DNA of 64,000 bases from Timema cristinae (GCA_039000515.1 JBCFYV010000012.1:128474652-128538651); one strand, 5' to 3'; positions 12,801 to 23,559 are shown, numbered from the stretch's first letter. The notes: generated from the letters alone by a model not told the origin. Program-made: numbers and translations.

Positions 12801-15800
12801 GTTACCTGGTAGCTAGTCTTTCTACTGAGTTAAGGGAAACACGACATTATTTTCTATGTAAAGTTACCTGGTAGCTAGTCTTTCTACTGAGTTAAGGGAA
12901 ACACGACATTATTTTCTATGTAAAGTTACCTGGTAGCTAGTCTTTCTACTGAGTTAAGGGAAACACGACATTATTTTCTATGTGAAGTTACCTGGTAGCT
13001 AGTCTTTCTACTGAGTTAAGGGAAACATGACGTTATTTTCTATGTAAAGTTACCTGGTAGCTAGTCTTTCTACTGAGTTAAGGGAAACACGACATTATTT
13101 TCTATGTGAAGTTACCTGGTAGCTAGTCTTTCTACTGAGTTAAGGGAAACACGACATTATTTTCTATGTGAAGTTACCTGGTAGCTAGTCTTTCTACTGA
13201 GTTAAGGGAAACACGACATTATTTTCTATGTGAAGTTACCTGGTAGCTAGTCTTTCTACTGAGTTAAGGGAAACACGACATTATTTTCTATGTAAAGTTA
13301 CCTGGTAGCTAGTCTTTCTACTGAGTTAAGGGAAACACGACATTATTTTCTATGTGAAGTTACCTGGTAGCTAGTCTTTCTACTGAGTTAAGGGAAACAC
13401 GACATTATTTTCTATGTAAAGTTACCTGGTAGCTAGTCTTTCTACTGAGTTAAGGGAAACACGACATTATTTTCTATGTGAAGTTACCTGGTAGCTAGTC
13501 TTTCTACTGAGTTAAGGGAAACATGACGTTATTTTCTATGTGAAGTTACCTGGTAGCTAGTCTTTCTACTGAGTTAAGGGAAACACGACATTATTTTCTA
13601 TGTGAAGTTACCTGGTAGCTAGTCTTTCTACTGAGTTAAGGGAAACATGACGTTATTTTCTATGTAAAGTTACCTGGTAGCTAGTCTTTCTACTGAGTTA
13701 AGGGAAACACGACATTATTTTCTATGTAAAGTTACCTGGTAGCTAGTCTTTCTACTGAGTTAAGGGAAACACGACATTATTTTCTATGTGAAGTTACCTG
13801 GTAGCTAGTCTTTCTACTGAGTTAAGGGAAACACGACATTATTTTCTATGTGAAGTTACCTGGTAGCTAGTCTTTCTACTGAGTTAAGGGAAACACGACA
13901 TTATTTTCTATGTAAAGTTACCTGGTAGCTAGTCTTTCTACTGAGTTAAGGGAAACACGACATTATTTTCTATGTGAAGTTACCTGGTAGCTAGTCTTTC
14001 TACTGAGTTAAGGGAAACACGACATTATTTTCTATGTGAAGTTACCTGGTAGCTAGTCTTTCTACTGAGTTAAGGGAAACATGACGTTATTTTCTATGTA
14101 AAGTTACCTGGTAGCTAGTCTTTCTACTGAGTTAAGGGAAACACGACATTATTTTCTATGTGAAGTTACCTGGTAGCTAGTCTTTCTACTGAGTTAAGGG
14201 AAACACGACATTATTTTCTATGTAAAGTTACCTGGTAGCTAGTCTTTCTACTGAGTTAAGGGAAACACGACATTATTTTCTATGTGAAGTTACCTGGTAG
14301 CTAGTCTTTCTACTGAGTTAAGGGAAACACGACATTATTTTATATGTGAAGTTACCTGGTAGCTAGTCTTTCTACTGAGTTAAGGGAAACACGACATTAT
14401 TTTCTATGTGAAGTTACCTGGTAGCTAGTCTTTCTACTGAGTTAAGGGAAACACGACATTATTTTCTATGTAAAGTTACCTGGTAGCTAGTCTTTCTACT
14501 GAGTTAAGGGAAACACGACATTATTTTCTATGTAAGTTACCTGGTAGCTAGTCTTTCTACTGAGTTAAGGGAAACACGACATTATTTTCTATGTGAAGTT
14601 ACCTGGTAGCTAGTCTTTCTACTGAGTTAAGGGAAACACGACATTATTTTCTATGTAAAGTTACCTGGTAGCTAGTCTTTCTACTGAGTTAAGGGAAACA
14701 CGACATTATTTTCTATGTGAAGTTACCTGGTAGCTAGTCTTTCTACTGAGTTAAGGGAAACACGACATTATTTTATTGTGAAGTTACCTGGTAGCTAGTC
14801 TTTCTACTGAGTTAAGGGAAACACGACATTATTTTCTATGTGAAGTTACCTGGTAGCTAGTCTTTCTACTGAGTTAAGGGAAACACGACATATTTTCTAT
14901 GTAAAGTTACTGTAGCTAGTCTTTTACTGATTAAGGGAACACACATTTTTTCTATGTGAAGTTACCTGGTAGCTAGTCTTTCTACTGAGTTAAGGGAAAC
15001 ATGACGTTATTTTCTATGTAAAGTTACCTGGTAGCTAGTCTTTCTACTGAGTTAAGGGAAACACGACATTATTTTCTATGTGAAGTTACCTGGTAGCTAG
15101 TCTTTCTACTGAGTTAAGGGAAACACGACATTATTTTCTATGTGAAGTTACCTGGTAGCTAGTCTTTCTACTGAGTTAAGGGAAACATGACGTTATTTTC
15201 TATGTGAAGTTACCTGGTAGCTAGTCTTTCTACTGAGTTAAGGGAAACACGACATTATTTTCTATGTGAAGTTACCTGGTAGCTAGTCTTTCTACTGAGT
15301 TAAGGGAAACACGACATTATTTTCTATGTGAAGTTACCTGGTAGCTAGTCTTTCTACTGAGTTAAGGGAAACACGACATTATTTTCTATGTAAAGTTACC
15401 TGGTAGCTAGTCTTTCTACTGAGTTAAGGGTCCCGGGCTGGATTCCCGACACGGGCATTGATAATCCCAGCAACCAGGTGAATCAGTTTCCCAGGTAATG
15501 TTACTTATTGACACCATTGTTCCACTTGACTGTCGAGGTTAGGAAACTCACCGGTGATATCAGTCGAGGATTGAACCAAGCTTCAGGCATGTGGAAGTGG
15601 GCCCCCACAGAGTCCCCCAGATAAATAACTCCTCTAGACACCGTGCAATTACATAGTTCCGTCTCATATGCTTCTCCAGTGTCTGGATTCATGCCAAATA
15701 TTCCATTGCAATTGGAGTCCTTATGAATATCCTCGGATACTGGAAGACGTCCAGGATAAATGTTGTCATTCCAGTCTGTGCAATCTCTGCCGCGCCAGTG

Positions 15801-18800
15801 TGAGCCACGGGCCGCCTGGAATTATAAACACTGTCGCAATATACGTGTACCTAGAGCAGCACGTTGTGGTGCCGCTAGAAGGGGAGATGAGGGTGAAGAG
15901 GTCAAACCACCCCACTGCCTTGTTTCCTGTTAAAACAATATCTATAACTAGCAGCCATGTTTCTGTACATTGGGAAGCTCTTATCACAAGCTAAGGGTTT
16001 CAACACCTGGGACTACGGGTGTGCGGGATTCTCAAATTTCAGCATTCCCGCGGGAAAGAATATTTCTCAACTCGATTGCCAGGAAATCCTGAAAATCTCA
16101 GGGATTGATTTTTTCCATTTTTGAATACCTACTAAAAATTGCATAGCTAATTAATCAAGTTTTTTGGATACAAGCTTTATTTTATATTTCACTTAAAACA
16201 AAACTATTTTAAAACAATCAATATATCGATTGTTTCCAATATATTGAATGCATTTTGTCCTGGCGAATGGGAATGGTGGTATTAAAGATGGCCGCTGTTC
16301 TGTAATTATATTCTTCATTGCTTAATGTATTATTTGTTTGTTAAAAATATGACATGTTTAGTAAAAATAGAAAACAAATTAGCTTGGTTGGTAAAAATAG
16401 AGGGGGAAAAGGTTATATCTATTTAAGTAGCCTAAGTAATAGCAAAAGTATTAAAAATTGCTTAAATTTTCAACTTAATTTATATCTATTTGTTTAAATT
16501 TCCTCTATTAAGGCTAATATATTTATTTAACCAATTAAATACTGTCAGTGTTTTAAGGTACGTAATATTAGCAAATTTAGAAATAATTAGTTTTACATTT
16601 TTAATTCCCATTCTTGTATCGAAGTAAGGGATTCTAAAATGACGGTTCCTGATCTCGTCTCGAACTAAAAAGTCGATCTCGCACAGCTACCTGGGTCGGT
16701 ACCCCATCTGACACAGCATCATGTTCAGACCTGACACGGAGCGTATGATCATGTTCAGACCTGACACGGAGCGTATGATCATGTGATTCAATATATTTCA
16801 AACAATTATAACTATTAGGATATAGATTCCTGCAAATTATAAGAGAGGTTAAATTCAGTACACACAACACACATTTGAAAAGTGCAACCAACCAATTACA
16901 CATAGTCAATATTAAATCCCTCTTGTTAGCCACAAAACAGTGTGTAGAGGTATTCTTAGTGGTCAGGGGTTTGTTTCCACCTGGTTACAGAGTTTCCCTT
17001 TCCTCCAACATAGCCATGCATGTCTGAAATAGTCCTGTAATCCTGTTACGATGTGGCTGAACACACGACTCAACCTAATGTATCACATGTGAGGAAGTGC
17101 TCACCTGGAAGAGGAATGAATGCTTTGTAAAATATGGATAGTAAAGTGTAGCGATGGAAAGAAAACACGAATTACAAACAAAGTAGTATTCTCTTTTAAG
17201 GAGTTATGTTGAGTCCCCCCCCTCCCCTTCCGATGAGTTCCGAAAGACTGAAACCTAGGTCGTAGGGCTGGGTGGTAATTATATTATTATTATTATTATT
17301 ACTATTAGCATCGCATCTTACTACCCATTCGGGTAATACACACTTACGCTAATGTGTAATGGAAGGGTGATTGTGAGATGAAATGAAGGACCTACAGTTT
17401 AACAAGTTGTGATTAATACACGTCTTGTCGGAGGTGAAGGAAGGGTTTGGCAATCAGATAAATCTGTGCTGGGACCGAGGATTGAACCTTGGACCCCTGA
17501 CACCCTATCTCTAGACCACCAGGTCAGCTGGTAACTATATAATCTCTTTAAGAGGCAGACATATATAACCAGACTTGCCTCAAAAAGCTAAAAGAGGTTT
17601 TCTTCAAAGATAAAATAAAAGTGTTGCAATATTACCTCGTAAATACTGAAATAGTCTCTGTCAAAGTCTAATGACGGCTGTAGCGTGGTGTAGCTCTTGT
17701 TGAATGTGTCACAGATCATGCTGAACCAGGGAGCTTACAAATATCAAACTGAAATGATGCGAGCTTTTCAATAACCTCAACCAGAGAGGAGTTTCTTTGT
17801 TTGTAAGCAACATGTGCTGCCATCTGGAAAAACAGACAGTTATTACAGGTTTGGGTGAACATCTTCAGCAAACACGGCTGAGAATTTCAATCTTTTCAGG
17901 AATCTCAAATGATAGCATAGTCTAGTAGTGCTATGTGTGTTGTGCCAGGCTGAGGAGTATGAGGAGTATGAGGAGTATGCTGGGAGTCACCACACAAGTA
18001 TTAAGAAATAAGAGAGGAAGAATAGTGGAGGGATGGAGGACGATGGTGGAGGTTCACATAACTTTCAGGGACCCTCAAATCCCTTGAATCCTTAAGGATA
18101 TATTCAAGATTTGAGGATTTGAGAGTCAGATCCTTTAAAAAAAAATGTATACCTCTAATACTGCTTATAGATGATTTAGAACCAACTATAACAATACTCT
18201 TAAGATTCGGATGGACACCTACTATATAAGAACGATAAAGTTGTGCCGGCTATTGCTTAGAAAATATGCATAGTAACAACATGCGGTATTTGCATTGCAT
18301 TAAACTTGTAAATTTAAATTGAACTATATTAATAAAAAAAGTTACAAGTTAATATTTACTTTTTTACAATAAGACGTAATTTCAATTAAATTTAAATTAA
18401 ATAAAACATGAAATACAATAATATAGTTTTGAAGTTATCATATTATTATAGAGAATAAGATAATGTTCTATCATACACGACAAATATTTATAATACAATA
18501 ACGAGCAGAAAATTTGATATTTTCAAATTAAATCATATCTGAACTGTTGAAAAAGTTCAGTAGCTGCCTGGTAGAATGCTCTGTCCTCGGAAGCGCCTCT
18601 CCCTCTCCTCCCCAACCCCTCTTTGGCATTCACTATCTTTTCATCTTTTTTTTTCTGTAAGCCATGCTATTCCCCCTTCCCTTCCAACATTTATTTCTCC
18701 TTCAGGTAAAACCCTGGTCTGGACACTAACTGTCTGTCACCTTGTTACTACTATTACCTCCAAACCTCAGTTTTTGAAAAGGTTCCTGTTGATGTATTTG

Positions 18801-21800
18801 CATGATCTATGTTAAAAGTTTATTTATAGAGTAGGCTTGATTATGTTTACCTTATCAATAATTTGTGTAACAATCTACAGTGTTTCTTTGATTAGATACA
18901 AACTTTTTGTATAGAAATTATGTTTTTTAGCCAAGAAGAATATTCTAGGCGATACTCCCGCAATGGAAACAGAAAATCTGTGTTACACAGCAGGAAACCA
19001 GCTAAAAAATATTAAAACACTTTGAGAAACACTACCAAAGCAAAAAGCGAGTTAAAAAATAATACCTATTATGTTACTGTTTTGTTTAGTGTTGGTGTTT
19101 GTAACATATATATTACCCGCACCAGTGGTTGAGTAGAATATAAATAATAGTTTGTGGGTCATTTATAAAGGATATTGTATTTTAATTATAAATGTTTGAC
19201 AAAAAAAAAACGACAATAAATCTAACTTTATTATTTCCAATATGCCCCTTCACACGTTCGGTTAATCGACTAAAATTATACAAAAATTATTATATGGAAT
19301 AGGTTAATTATATAAAATAGAATGTAATAAATTAGTTTTAGGGTTATTTTGTCATTAAATCTAAATATATCCCCGAATATCATGTGAATTTCTTGGATGT
19401 GATTACGAATACAGATCGGGGGCGGAGGTGGATGTTATTTTCAACATTTGCGCCGGAGTTTGCTGACAGTACAGCAATAATGTTTGCCTTCATTTGCCAA
19501 TTTATTTTAAGACATAGTCCCAATAAGTATTTAATAGCTCACATGATAACAAAAGTGTGTAGGTTACTTTTGTTAACATTTTAAGCTATTGCTATAATGA
19601 CACTAAATTTAACAAGTTATGTTTATTTAAGATTCGGATGGATACCTACTTTAATATGAGGTTGATTTTGTCTACTGTACCCCACGAAAAAAAAAAACCT
19701 AACAATAACATACTTTTTTTCATTCAATTTAACTTGTAAACGAAATATGAATGATTGCACTAAAAAAAATGCAATTTAATATCTACTTTAATACAAGATA
19801 TATAATTTTATTTAAAAATAAATAAAACTTTAAATACAAAATGATAGTTCAAAATTAAGCATTTTGCTCTGACAAGTAAGAGGATTTTCTACATACAAGA
19901 CAGTCAAATTATAATGCATTAAACTAATAACTTGACACTATGGGGATGGAGGGGTGTAAAGGAGAGACTAGACGAAGAGACAAAGAATTTTTTGTGGTTG
20001 TTAAAAGCTTTATTTATGAAATGTCAAGATTTAATAAATTAAAATGTCCCACTAGGGGAAGCTGTGTACCAAATTCAACCTTCTAGATAGTGGGGAAGTG
20101 GGTTAAATAGGACTCTGGTCCACGCAAACAAACGGCCATTTCCTGAATGCATAAACAATTGATATAACATTCTCTATCAGACATTATCCTTAGACTATGT
20201 CACTGAATTTTATATAATGGGCCTCTGTATGGGACAACTTGTTTAATGTATTAGTGTATAAATGTACATGGTCCCCAAAGGAGAACAAAACAAGTATGCC
20301 AGTGAGTGTACGTCCCCACCCCTTACTCTCCCCTAAGAACTTCATGACCTTGATCGCTGGTGTGGGTGGAGGGGGTCTACGTTCCTTCGTTGGAGGATAT
20401 GACTTTCATGTTTAATTTTTTCACACTTCATTTAATTTATCATCCATTATTTCTCCTTCACTCTCACCAAGCCATGCCCTCTCAATGAACTTGCATTTAC
20501 TGTCTTTTTTATTTTATTTTATTTCATATAATTAGTTTTGAGTTACTTTAATTATAGTGTTTTTACGTAAAAGGCCTCTTATGGGTCGACACGTAGCTAA
20601 AACATCATAATAATAATAATAGTTATTTTAAACATTCTATGGTAAGTTTTCTAACAATAAAGTATAGTTGAAATATGTTACTATAATGCCAACTATTGCT
20701 TCATTATTTAAACAACTTTTGCCAGGGTCTTTGGTATCTTCTATTCTTTCCTCCATCATTGCTCATTTAATCACAGGTTGAGAATTTACCAGTTGGGGAG
20801 AGAAGTAACAAACAAATCATGTTTTTACTATGGAATCTGAAGAAAAAATACGTTTGTTTAAAATAGTAATGTTTTTTTAGTCTATAAACAATGTTTCAGT
20901 ATGCTCATTTTAAACTTATCCAAGATGAATGCTATTATTTTTAAAGTTAGATTACTTAATCTAGTATTAAATAACAGTATACCCGCCTCGGTGGCATAGT
21001 TGGCTAACGCGCTAGTCGTGTTGAGCTCGGCCGCCAAGGACGGGGAGATTGAGGTTCGAATCTCGGTCAGGTGAACTGAGGGTGGCTTTTCCTAAATAGT
21101 TTTCCACTCTCCCTCCACGCAAATGTGGGTTTCCCTTCCTCTAATTCAACCTTCACAATTCCCAATCCATTAGCGTAGTTAGTACTTAAAGTGTATAAAC
21201 CGAATGGGTAGTAAGACGCGGTGCTAAATAATAACCCTATTGTTTTGAACTATCGGTTTTATTTCATGTTTTTGAAACAGTTTGAAAGAAAAGTAGCTAA
21301 AGTATTGTCAGATTATTGCTTATTCTTTTTACAAAATATTTATTTAAAGTAGTCCATTTTACAATTTCAAAATTCCCCCCTCCTCCCTCTTTTAACATCT
21401 ACAAATACTAAAAGTGATTATTTAACGTACAGTTTCAATTCTAAAATATGTTCGAGTATACGAACTTTAATTTGATACTGGCTAAACTAGGGATACACAC
21501 GCAACTTCCTTATTAAATTATTGTTATTATTATGATAATATCGTGACTTTAGCGTTAGTGCGTATAGCCCGAATGGGTAGTAAGACATGGTGCTAATAAT
21601 GATAATGATATACAGTGGGTAATATATAAACTAAATAAAAATGTCACCATTTATTGTAAATAATGATTTCCTTGGGTAACTCAAAAAAATTGTACTTAGA
21701 CAGGAATTGGAGCCCTTGTCCTTTGACTTGGGACGACATTCTAATAAAACACCGAGATTGCGGCTCGAAACTCCCCACTACTCCTTAGAGCAGAGGTGGG

Positions 21801-23429
21801 CAAATTTTCTCCCCGAGGACCACATGGACATCTGTAAGGTCTCTCCTAGCTGGCCGCATGTAACAAACGTCTAAATTAACTAAATAATGAACTTTATTTT
21901 CACGCAAAATTGCATATATTAGTCATATAACCATTTAGCTTTGATACAAAAAAAGTAGCAAATAAAATCTAATGTCATAACAAATAAAACTAAATATGTT
22001 ATGTACTCATGTTGATACTTAGCCTACCAAATGTTGATTAATAACTACTCAAATTGCCATCGTTAATGGAATTTATGCAACCGTCCAAAATCCTGCACGA
22101 GTTTGTCGAAGTCAGGATTCAGCTTGTTCGTCCTAATTCGCAAAACACTTTGTAGATTTGAGTATGTTAAGAGAGACCTGTTCTTTGCTTTGTTAATGTT
22201 CACGCATGAGAAAGTCTGTTCACAAATATAGGTAGAAGCAAATAACACAAACATCTTTCTGGCAAACGTTTTCAAATTACCAAACTTTTCTCTTTCTGTT
22301 AGTTTCATATTCTTAAAAGTCTCCTTCAGAGCATTGTCTGCTTAAAGATTGATTAAATCAAACTGGAACTCATTTGATTTGCTCTTACACATGGAACATT
22401 ATAATCGAGCTTGCTCACTTGTTCAAATGTCTAAAGACATGCACTGATTATATCTATTTAATTTGACATTTTTGTTAGTAAAATCACAACAATTTTACAA
22501 TTGCGTGCGGCCCTCAAGAGGCCCATGGGCCGTAGCTTACACACCGCTGCCTTAGAGAGCATCATCATGATAGCTTTTCTTTGGTTTTGTAGTAAGCAAC
22601 AAAATTGAAAGGATTAGGGGGGGTGGTGGCGACCGGGAGTAATGACACTCCGAAAGGGGAAGGGAGAGTATTAGAGGGGAGAGAAGGTTGGTGTTGTTAC
22701 TGCCCTAGCTACAGCAGCGCAGCTCCGGTGTGGTGTTAGCACATGGTACTACTTGGAGTAGAGATTTGCCAAACCTCGAGATGTCCATCCGAATCTTAAC
22801 TTAACCGCCCCAGTATTTAGCAAAGCAGAAATACATTTTGGGGTAAAATATATTTATTTAATAACTTAATCCCAGCCAGGATGTTATGCCACAAAATATC
22901 AAGCTGCTTATCACCAATGCTCTGGTGTATGCTACTATAATGTTATTATCATAACAATTACCTTAAAATCTTGAATATTGAGATAAAAGTTGCCAGGTGG
23001 TTTCGGAAACAGGTAGCAGAAGCTTTTGTCAGCATAGCAAATACCAATTGCATAGCAAAATATATCAGGAGTAAAAGTTTTCATCAATTCACTGGAAACA
23101 AAATATCAATTAAAGTTGGAACTGAACTCAGTTTAATCTTGCGGCTTTTATTTTATTTTAATATTAAACACAACAGCGCTCGACATTCTTATAAAGAGAA
23201 ATAAAAGTTTCAGGCCTGCAGCACCGTGTTAAGAGTGTTCATCAAGAAAGAGAGAATAAAATGTTGGCCAACCTGTCTGTGAATATGGGCTCCAAAGTCT
23301 GAACGATGCTGTCACAATAAGTTCTCAGCGATCCAGGCAGCATCTGACAAAGTCGCAAAGATTCGTTGAAGAACGTTTCATTGTGTAATACGGCAAGCTG
23401 GCCAGATATACCAGACACAATGGTACAAG
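684..23429 (-). CDS. AOAH: Acyloxyacyl hydrolase (AOAH), 8 exons visible, both ends missing
   Basis: AOAH removes secondary acyl chains from lipid A of bacterial lipopolysaccharide; it is a secreted or lysosomal saposin-SGNH lipase. Exons in transcript order: 23429-23273, 23091-22962, 17823-17636, 15815-15552, 12165-12061, 6131-5938, 1483-1311, 802-684. Together they encode about 443 residues; the human enzyme has about 575. The order of domains matches the family: saposin-B segment, linker with the WRGRDC and DSNCNGI signatures, then SGNH blocks GDSVGAHFH (nucleophile Ser), NGAS and GND. The catalytic His block and the signal peptide are not found. Every junction has a GT donor and AG acceptor with matching phase, except that exon 17636-17823 is one base short. 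The identification is by remembered family motifs, not by a search, but the collinear match across eight exons is strong. Confidence 0.93.
803..1310. other. AOAH intron with minus-strand tRNA-like SINE fragment
   Basis: On the minus strand, 1190-1265 reads as a tRNA-like head with B-box GGGTTCAGATCCC. Otherwise I see nothing. Confidence 0.4.
1311..1483 (-). CDS. AOAH: AOAH exon: lipase core after GND
   Basis: It enters with one base completing Arg, then encodes 57 codons including [28 protein letters not shown] and DRLHPI, collinear with AOAH. The acceptor TTTGTAG was chosen because it gives the phase needed by the previous exon. The donor is GTTATT; the exon ends with one base that completes Gly with the next exon. 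Confidence 0.94.
1632..4600. repeat. 39-bp minisatellite, about 75 copies
   Basis: The unit contains GGACGTAGTTATACAGGG and GCTCTGGAGGAACTGAC, period 39. As 39 is a multiple of 3 and the unit lacks stops in several frames, long repeated open frames appear in all three plus frames (13-residue periods such as [13 protein letters not shown]). Scattered 1-base indels break them, worsening toward the right end. It lies in the AOAH intron between exons 1311-1483 and 5938-6131, so I do not call it coding. Confidence 0.97.
4601..5937. other. AOAH intron, AT-rich, no gene seen
   Basis: 4840-5260 is AT-rich with many degenerate GAATC/GATTC words on both strands, giving imperfect inverted repeats; it may be a decayed transposon. 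The rest shows nothing I can name. Confidence 0.4.
5938..6131 (-). CDS. AOAH: AOAH exon: SGNH blocks II and III
   Basis: It encodes 64 codons including [35 protein letters not shown] and GNDVCN. The Gly/Asn of NGAS and Asn of GND are the SGNH oxyanion-hole residues. The acceptor TGATCAG lies only 18 bases from a 40-bp tandem array in the intron. The donor is GTTAGT, phase 2. Confidence 0.95.
6150..6343. repeat. 40-bp tandem repeat, about 5 copies
   Basis: The unit contains ACCAGTGAGAACATGTGAGA and CTGTTGTGGCAAGGTCGAGC, period 40. It starts 18 bases on the intron side of an AOAH acceptor, so it occupies the place where the branch point of that intron would lie. Confidence 0.97.
6344..7861. 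other. AOAH intron, no gene seen
   Basis: This is unique-looking AT-rich sequence with a few short open frames lacking family resemblance. I see no coding signal. Confidence 0.4.
7862..11310. repeat. Composite minisatellite of 50-bp and about 67-bp units
   Basis: All units share GAATAGCAGGTGCTACTTCA and ATAGACGACAGGGGTGG. Short units are 50 bases; long units carry an extra piece containing TTTCAATAAAACTTGCTC. The left 0.8 kb is only long units; further right the two types are mixed, some blocks being repeated as groups. A run of about 23 C lies near 9210-9232. The array is in the AOAH intron between exons 5938-6131 and 12061-12165. Confidence 0.97.
11311..12060. other. AOAH intron with acidic transposase-like fragment
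   Basis: 11388-11700 can be read, with breaks, as an acidic Asn/Asp-rich peptide ([32 protein letters not shown]), similar in flavour to the N-terminus of piggyBac-type transposases. A segment starting at GGAGGTGTCAGCAATAATAA is duplicated in tandem near 11513 and 11596. The family is not certain. Confidence 0.3.
12061..12165 (-). CDS. AOAH: AOAH exon: 35-codon lipase segment
   Basis: It encodes [20 protein letters not shown] and more, matching the segment after the catalytic-Ser block (the LDWP motif is typical). The acceptor is AATTTTAG and the donor GTAAGT; phase 0/0 fits both neighbours. Upstream on the transcript lies the 62-bp array. Confidence 0.9.
12341..15430. repeat. 62-bp minisatellite, about 50 copies
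   Basis: The unit contains CACGACATTATTTTCTATGT, AAGTTACCTGGTAGCTAG and TCTTTCTACTGAGTTAAGGG, period 62. Copies are nearly identical, with two frequent variants (ACACGACAT/ACATGACGT and GTAAAG/GTGAAG). A short damaged patch lies near 14890-14950. It lies in the AOAH intron between exons 12061-12165 and 15552-15815 and ends about 120 bases from the latter. Confidence 0.98.
15552..15815 (-). CDS. AOAH: AOAH exon: calcium-site linker and catalytic-Ser block
   Basis: This is the most diagnostic exon, 88 codons in phase 0/0. It carries [28 protein letters not shown] and then [16 protein letters not shown]. The Ser in GDS is the SGNH nucleophile. The acceptor is TAATTCCAG and the donor GTGAGT. Confidence 0.95.
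15816..17281. other. AOAH intron, decayed repeat sequence
   Basis: 16020-16130 (TGCGGGATTCTCAAATTTCA and CATTCCCGCGGGAA) looks like the end of a decayed DNA transposon. A 30-base unit (ATGTTCAGACCTGACACGGA) is doubled at 16721 and 16751. No gene is seen. Confidence 0.35.
17282..17530 (-). mobile_element. tRNA-derived SINE, family A, minus orientation
   Basis: On the minus strand it runs from a head with A-box TGGTCTAGAG and B-box GGTTCAATCC, through the CAGATTTATCTGATTGCC body, to the 3' tail ending GCATCGCATCTTACTACCC (as read on plus) and an (ATT)n tract. It is the same family as the copies at 39311, 40074, 45112 and 46480. Confidence 0.85.
17636..17823 (-). CDS. AOAH: AOAH exon: linker after saposin domain, 1-base frameshift
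   Basis: It encodes [19 protein letters not shown], then FDICKLP, then WFSMICDTF and [12 protein letters not shown]. Both halves match the propeptide linker of AOAH, but they lie in different frames. The change is at the CCC run (GGG at 17729-17731 on the plus strand): one more C would join them. The length of 188 bases is one short of the 189 needed between its phase-0 neighbours. The acceptor is TTTTTCCAG and the donor GTAATA. An assembly indel is more likely than a true mutation, but a null allele is possible. Confidence 0.87.
17824..20981. other. AOAH intron, AT-rich with repeated segments
   Basis: TTAAGATTCGGATGGA occurs near 18200 and 19628, and its inverse near 22783, each followed by related AT-rich sequence with many small differences. 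This suggests decayed copies of a TIR element. 18555-18800 and 20290-20400 are pyrimidine-rich or G/C-rich patches. No coding exon of AOAH is expected here and none is seen. Confidence 0.4.
20982..21232 (+). mobile_element. tRNA-derived SINE, family B
   Basis: The head CCCGCCTCGGTGGCATAGTT and GAGGTTCGAATCTC give A- and B-box-like sites. The 3' end (CCGAATGGGTAGTAAGACG, GGTGCTAA) is the same tail as in family A, although head and body differ. Confidence 0.85.
21535..21605 (+). mobile_element. SINE 3' tail fragment
   Basis: Only the shared tail (GCGTATAGCCCGAATGGGTA, GTAAGACATGGTGCTAATAA) is present, followed by a degenerate TAA/TGA tract. Confidence 0.7.
21791..22549 (-). mobile_element. Non-autonomous hAT element, 759 bp, with transposase tail
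   Basis: It is flanked by a perfect 8-base duplication CCTTAGAG (21783-21790 and 22550-22557), the hAT signature. The ends are CAGAGGTGGGCAAA and, inverted, CAGCGGTGTGTAAG, 10 of 14 alike. Inside, on the minus strand, 22308-22063 encodes the end of a hAT transposase: [11 protein letters not shown], then [20 protein letters not shown], the C-terminal dimerisation motif seen in GTF2I-repeat/hAT proteins. The rest of the transposase is missing, so it could move only with a helper. It lies in an AOAH intron. Confidence 0.92.
22550..22961. other. AOAH intron, no gene seen
   Basis: It holds a G-rich stretch (22617-22700) and, near 22783, the inverse of the GATTCGGATGG motif seen at 18206 and 19634. 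Confidence 0.4.
22962..23091 (-). CDS. AOAH: AOAH exon: end of saposin-B domain
   Basis: It enters with one base that completes a Ser codon and encodes 43 residues, including [18 protein letters not shown] and SFCYLFP, which match the second half of the AOAH saposin domain. The acceptor is TTTGTTTCCAG and the donor GTAATT. It ends in phase 0. The intron to the previous exon is only about 181 bases. Confidence 0.9.
23273..23429 (-). CDS. AOAH: AOAH exon: start of saposin-B domain
   Basis: It encodes the first saposin helices, with ACTIV near the start, [16 protein letters not shown] and YCDSIVQ; the Cys spacing suits a saposin fold. The donor GTTGGC follows 23273, and the exon ends in phase 2. 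The acceptor after GCGCAG is the best frame-compatible choice but is weak; an in-frame ATG at 23442 followed by upstream stops could confuse gene finders. The previous exon with the signal peptide and the partner Cys of the usual CxxC is not seen. Confidence 0.82.
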
Positions 23430-23559
23430 CTGCGCCAGACATGGACCAGATAATTAATATTCTCTAATAACTACTGAGCTCATCAAGACGTGCAATGTTT
23501 ATACGACCATTAGGTCTAAACTACCCTCTCCAGTGCCCGAGTTGTCACTCTAACGAGAG

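Noticed and set aside
20982..21080. tRNA gene
   Set aside because: A- and B-box-like sites are present but no cloverleaf closes, and the same head recurs with a SINE body and tail.
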